The notes beneath the pieces are model-generated. The model was not told the DNA's origin, ran no database searches, and saw only the letters and a program-made list of their open reading frames with translations. The translations under genes were made by a program, and so were the position numbers. Shown here piece by piece: positions 61,937 through 64,000 of a DNA stretch of 64,000 nt (the first letter of the stretch is position 1; the number at the start of each line of letters is the position of its first letter). The DNA is from Panonychus citri (taxonomy: Eukaryota > Arthropoda > Arachnida > Trombidiformes > Tetranychidae): NCBI RefSeq assembly GCF_014898815.1, contig NW_026515495.1:1-64000 (forward strand), written 5' to 3'.

Positions 61937-64000
61937 GTAAGGATTATTCATCTCCCTCTCTTATTACTCAAACAATAATTAATATTTAATTCCTTCATCT
62001 CTCTAATCTTCTTACCATTTTTAATCTATCCCTCTAATCTAATCCCTTTCATCTTAATCTTCTCACCCAATATCTTCAACTTGTTTACCTGAAATAATAA
62101 TAATATTATTATTATTTCACTTAAGCGATTTGTCTTAATGAAAAATTGTTCAATTTTCATGTTGCTTTCACTGTTGTAATTCTGATACTCTTTTTATGGA
62201 AAAGAATCTTGTCTTCATCTTTGTCATCATAATCTTCTCCTCATCTTTACACATCTATAAGATGTATGTTTGTGAGAGAGAGAGAAAGAGGAGATCAAGT
62301 TGATGACGATGATGAAGAGAAATCTCTTTTCTCCAAAATGAGTAAACATGATATTACTTGATTTCACTTGATTTTCAACAGAAAATTATGATTTTCTAAA
62401 TTAAAAGATGAAGAGAAAATCAAACCAAAGGTAATTAAAAAGGAGCCTGGGAGGCTTTTTTATTACCATTGCTGATAATCTCGTTCATCTTTTAATCATA
62501 ATTATCCTCATCCTCATCATCATCTTAAATTAGTCAACATTATCAGTTAATTTATCCACCAACATATTCACAATTGAAATGAACTTTTATATATGTTTCC
62601 CATTTCTCTCACTCTCTCTCTCTTAACCAAAGAGCCAATTTACCATTTAAACTCTAATGAAAAAAAAGCCAAGAATAAGAAAAATTAACCAACACAATTA
62701 ACATCTAAGGGACGAGAACAATTAACTTGATTTTGGTTCCTAGATTTTCCTAGTTAGTTGAGTAAACAAATTCGGTTAAGTTTTTTTCTCTTCTTCTTTC
62801 TCTATTCCTTCATCATCATCATCATCATTCTCATGATGATTTCCATCTTCGAGCTGTTTTTCTCTTGTTTTCTTCCATTTGTTTTCCTATTTCTCATTAG
62901 TTTGTTTCCACTTTAGACAAAGAATCGAGATTAACATTAGGGAATTAAATTGTGAGATGATAACAATATAATAATAAACTAGAACCATCGAAAAAAACTG
63001 TTAAACTTAACTGTTAAGCAAATTGGTTGGCCTAATTGATTTTCTTCTAGTCTATTTTTCTGTATTCAATGTGAACACTTACTATTAACATTGAAAAAAA
63101 AAGTTACTACAGTGTGTCCATTAATTACCTTAAAACATTTGATTGATTATCCATGTTGCAATTGAATTTAACTGAATGTTACACTCTGTAGATTCATTTG
63201 GTAGTTTCCTATGCAAGTGTTATTAAATTAACATGATTATCGTTATCATTGAATATTATTATTACTCTTATTACTATTTTATTGTTTATGATTGTATTCT
63301 AGTCTCAATTTAAGGAGATGATGATGGTGAAAGTCCTGGTGATTATCATGGTGATGATCATTTTCACCATGATGAGAATCATTAATACATTCATTAAGTG
63401 TATGAATAGTGAACATATATCAATAACTTAGAAAGAGTTAATTTCCTAATCATTGTAAGAGGTAAAAAAAAAGGTAAAGGTCAATAGGTAATTAACAATG
63501 AATAATAAATTACTAACCATTAAAACATTTATCTTGTCAATTACACACAATAATATTATTATCATTTACTAATCAAGATTCATAATGTATTAATATTAAT
63601 ACATGATGTATATCAAAATGAATCAACATCTCTCATGAAATTATTTCACAATTTACCTGATTAAAGATAATGAAACCTTTTCTAAATCTTAATTGGTCAG
63701 GTTTTGGTTTATTTTAAGGATCATAATTAAGATTTGAGGTTCAAATTTTCCAATCCATTTGGAATATGTGTTAATTGTGATTGTTACAATGAATCCAGCA
63801 ATTGAAACATTTAATACGATTAAGTGAAACTGTTTCAAATGGCTTAACCAGTAGATTAACTTAATTACTTATTTAGTATTTGCAATAAAAAAAAACTAAT
63901 TTCCACTGATTATGTTTAGTTAATGAATGGAGTATCATCAAGAATGAGTAATTATTTTATTCAGTTGAAATTTATTTAATTTAGAGAGGAATTAGTTTTT
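61937..64000 (+). other. First part of a PKD intron, running off the right edge
   Basis: Over 2 kb of AT-rich, non-coding sequence after the PKD donor. No PH-domain or other coding exon was recognised. It includes a perfect 30-bp A/T palindrome (62090-62119), a short GA run at about 62273-62292 and a GAACTTTT word at 62581. Confidence 0.6.
62090..62119. repeat. Perfect 30-bp palindrome
   Basis: TGAAATAATAATAAT followed at once by its exact reverse complement. It is made of ATA/ATT repeats, so slippage could explain it; it could form a cruciform or a 15-bp RNA stem. Confidence 0.8.

Noticed and set aside
1..64000. CRISPR array, bacterial operon or phage system
   Set aside because: No spaced direct repeats or prokaryotic gene order; genes are spliced and animal in type, so the GA/CT and ATC repeats are ordinary microsatellites.

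Overview
The window is nuclear DNA from an animal. It is AT-rich, with spliced genes, short GT..AG introns (about 60-310 bp in most genes), AATAAA-type signals, and large amounts of simple repeat and poly-pyrimidine sequence. Gene content (type-B carboxylesterase with signal peptide, tandem SMYD4-like genes, Spire, a KCTD8/12/16-type gene, protein kinase D) indicates an arthropod. Compact genes on an AT-rich background suggest a mite, possibly a spider-mite-like acariform. That species-level guess is inference; no species marker is present.

Layout, left to right: the 3' part of TMEM186 (+, cut by the left edge); a single-exon secreted carboxylesterase (-); the spliceosomal protein SF3B6/p14 (-, two exons), divergent to the GTPase gene DRG1 (+, five exons); a ZNF592/ZNF687/ZNF532-like zinc-finger gene (+, two coding exons); two tandem SMYD4-like MYND/SET genes (+); the mitochondrial stomatin STOML2 (-, one exon), divergent to a KCTD8/12/16-type gene (+); spire (+); a secreted, divergent catalase (+, four exons); DNA polymerase eta (+, two exons); and the 5' part of protein kinase D (+, running off the right edge).

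The dominant structure is the KCTD gene. Its two coding exons (19963-20100 and 44018-44743) are separated by a 23.9-kb intron, over a third of the window, which splits the BTB/T1 domain. That intron has no supported gene. It does hold a 351-bp TA-flanked element with about 59-bp terminal inverted repeats (30127-30477), many GA and CT tracts with a strand asymmetry, a recurring GAACTTTT motif and several palindromes.

The genes are mostly unrelated housekeeping or signalling genes and do not form a pathway. No operon, CRISPR array, rRNA or tRNA gene was seen. The most notable protein-level oddities are a catalase with the distal Asn motif replaced, a Spire that ends after its WH2 array, a Pol eta without an evident UBZ finger, an SF3B6 whose tail is cut by two in-frame TGA codons, and two SMYD4-like proteins with Ser in place of the usual Asn of the NHSC motif.
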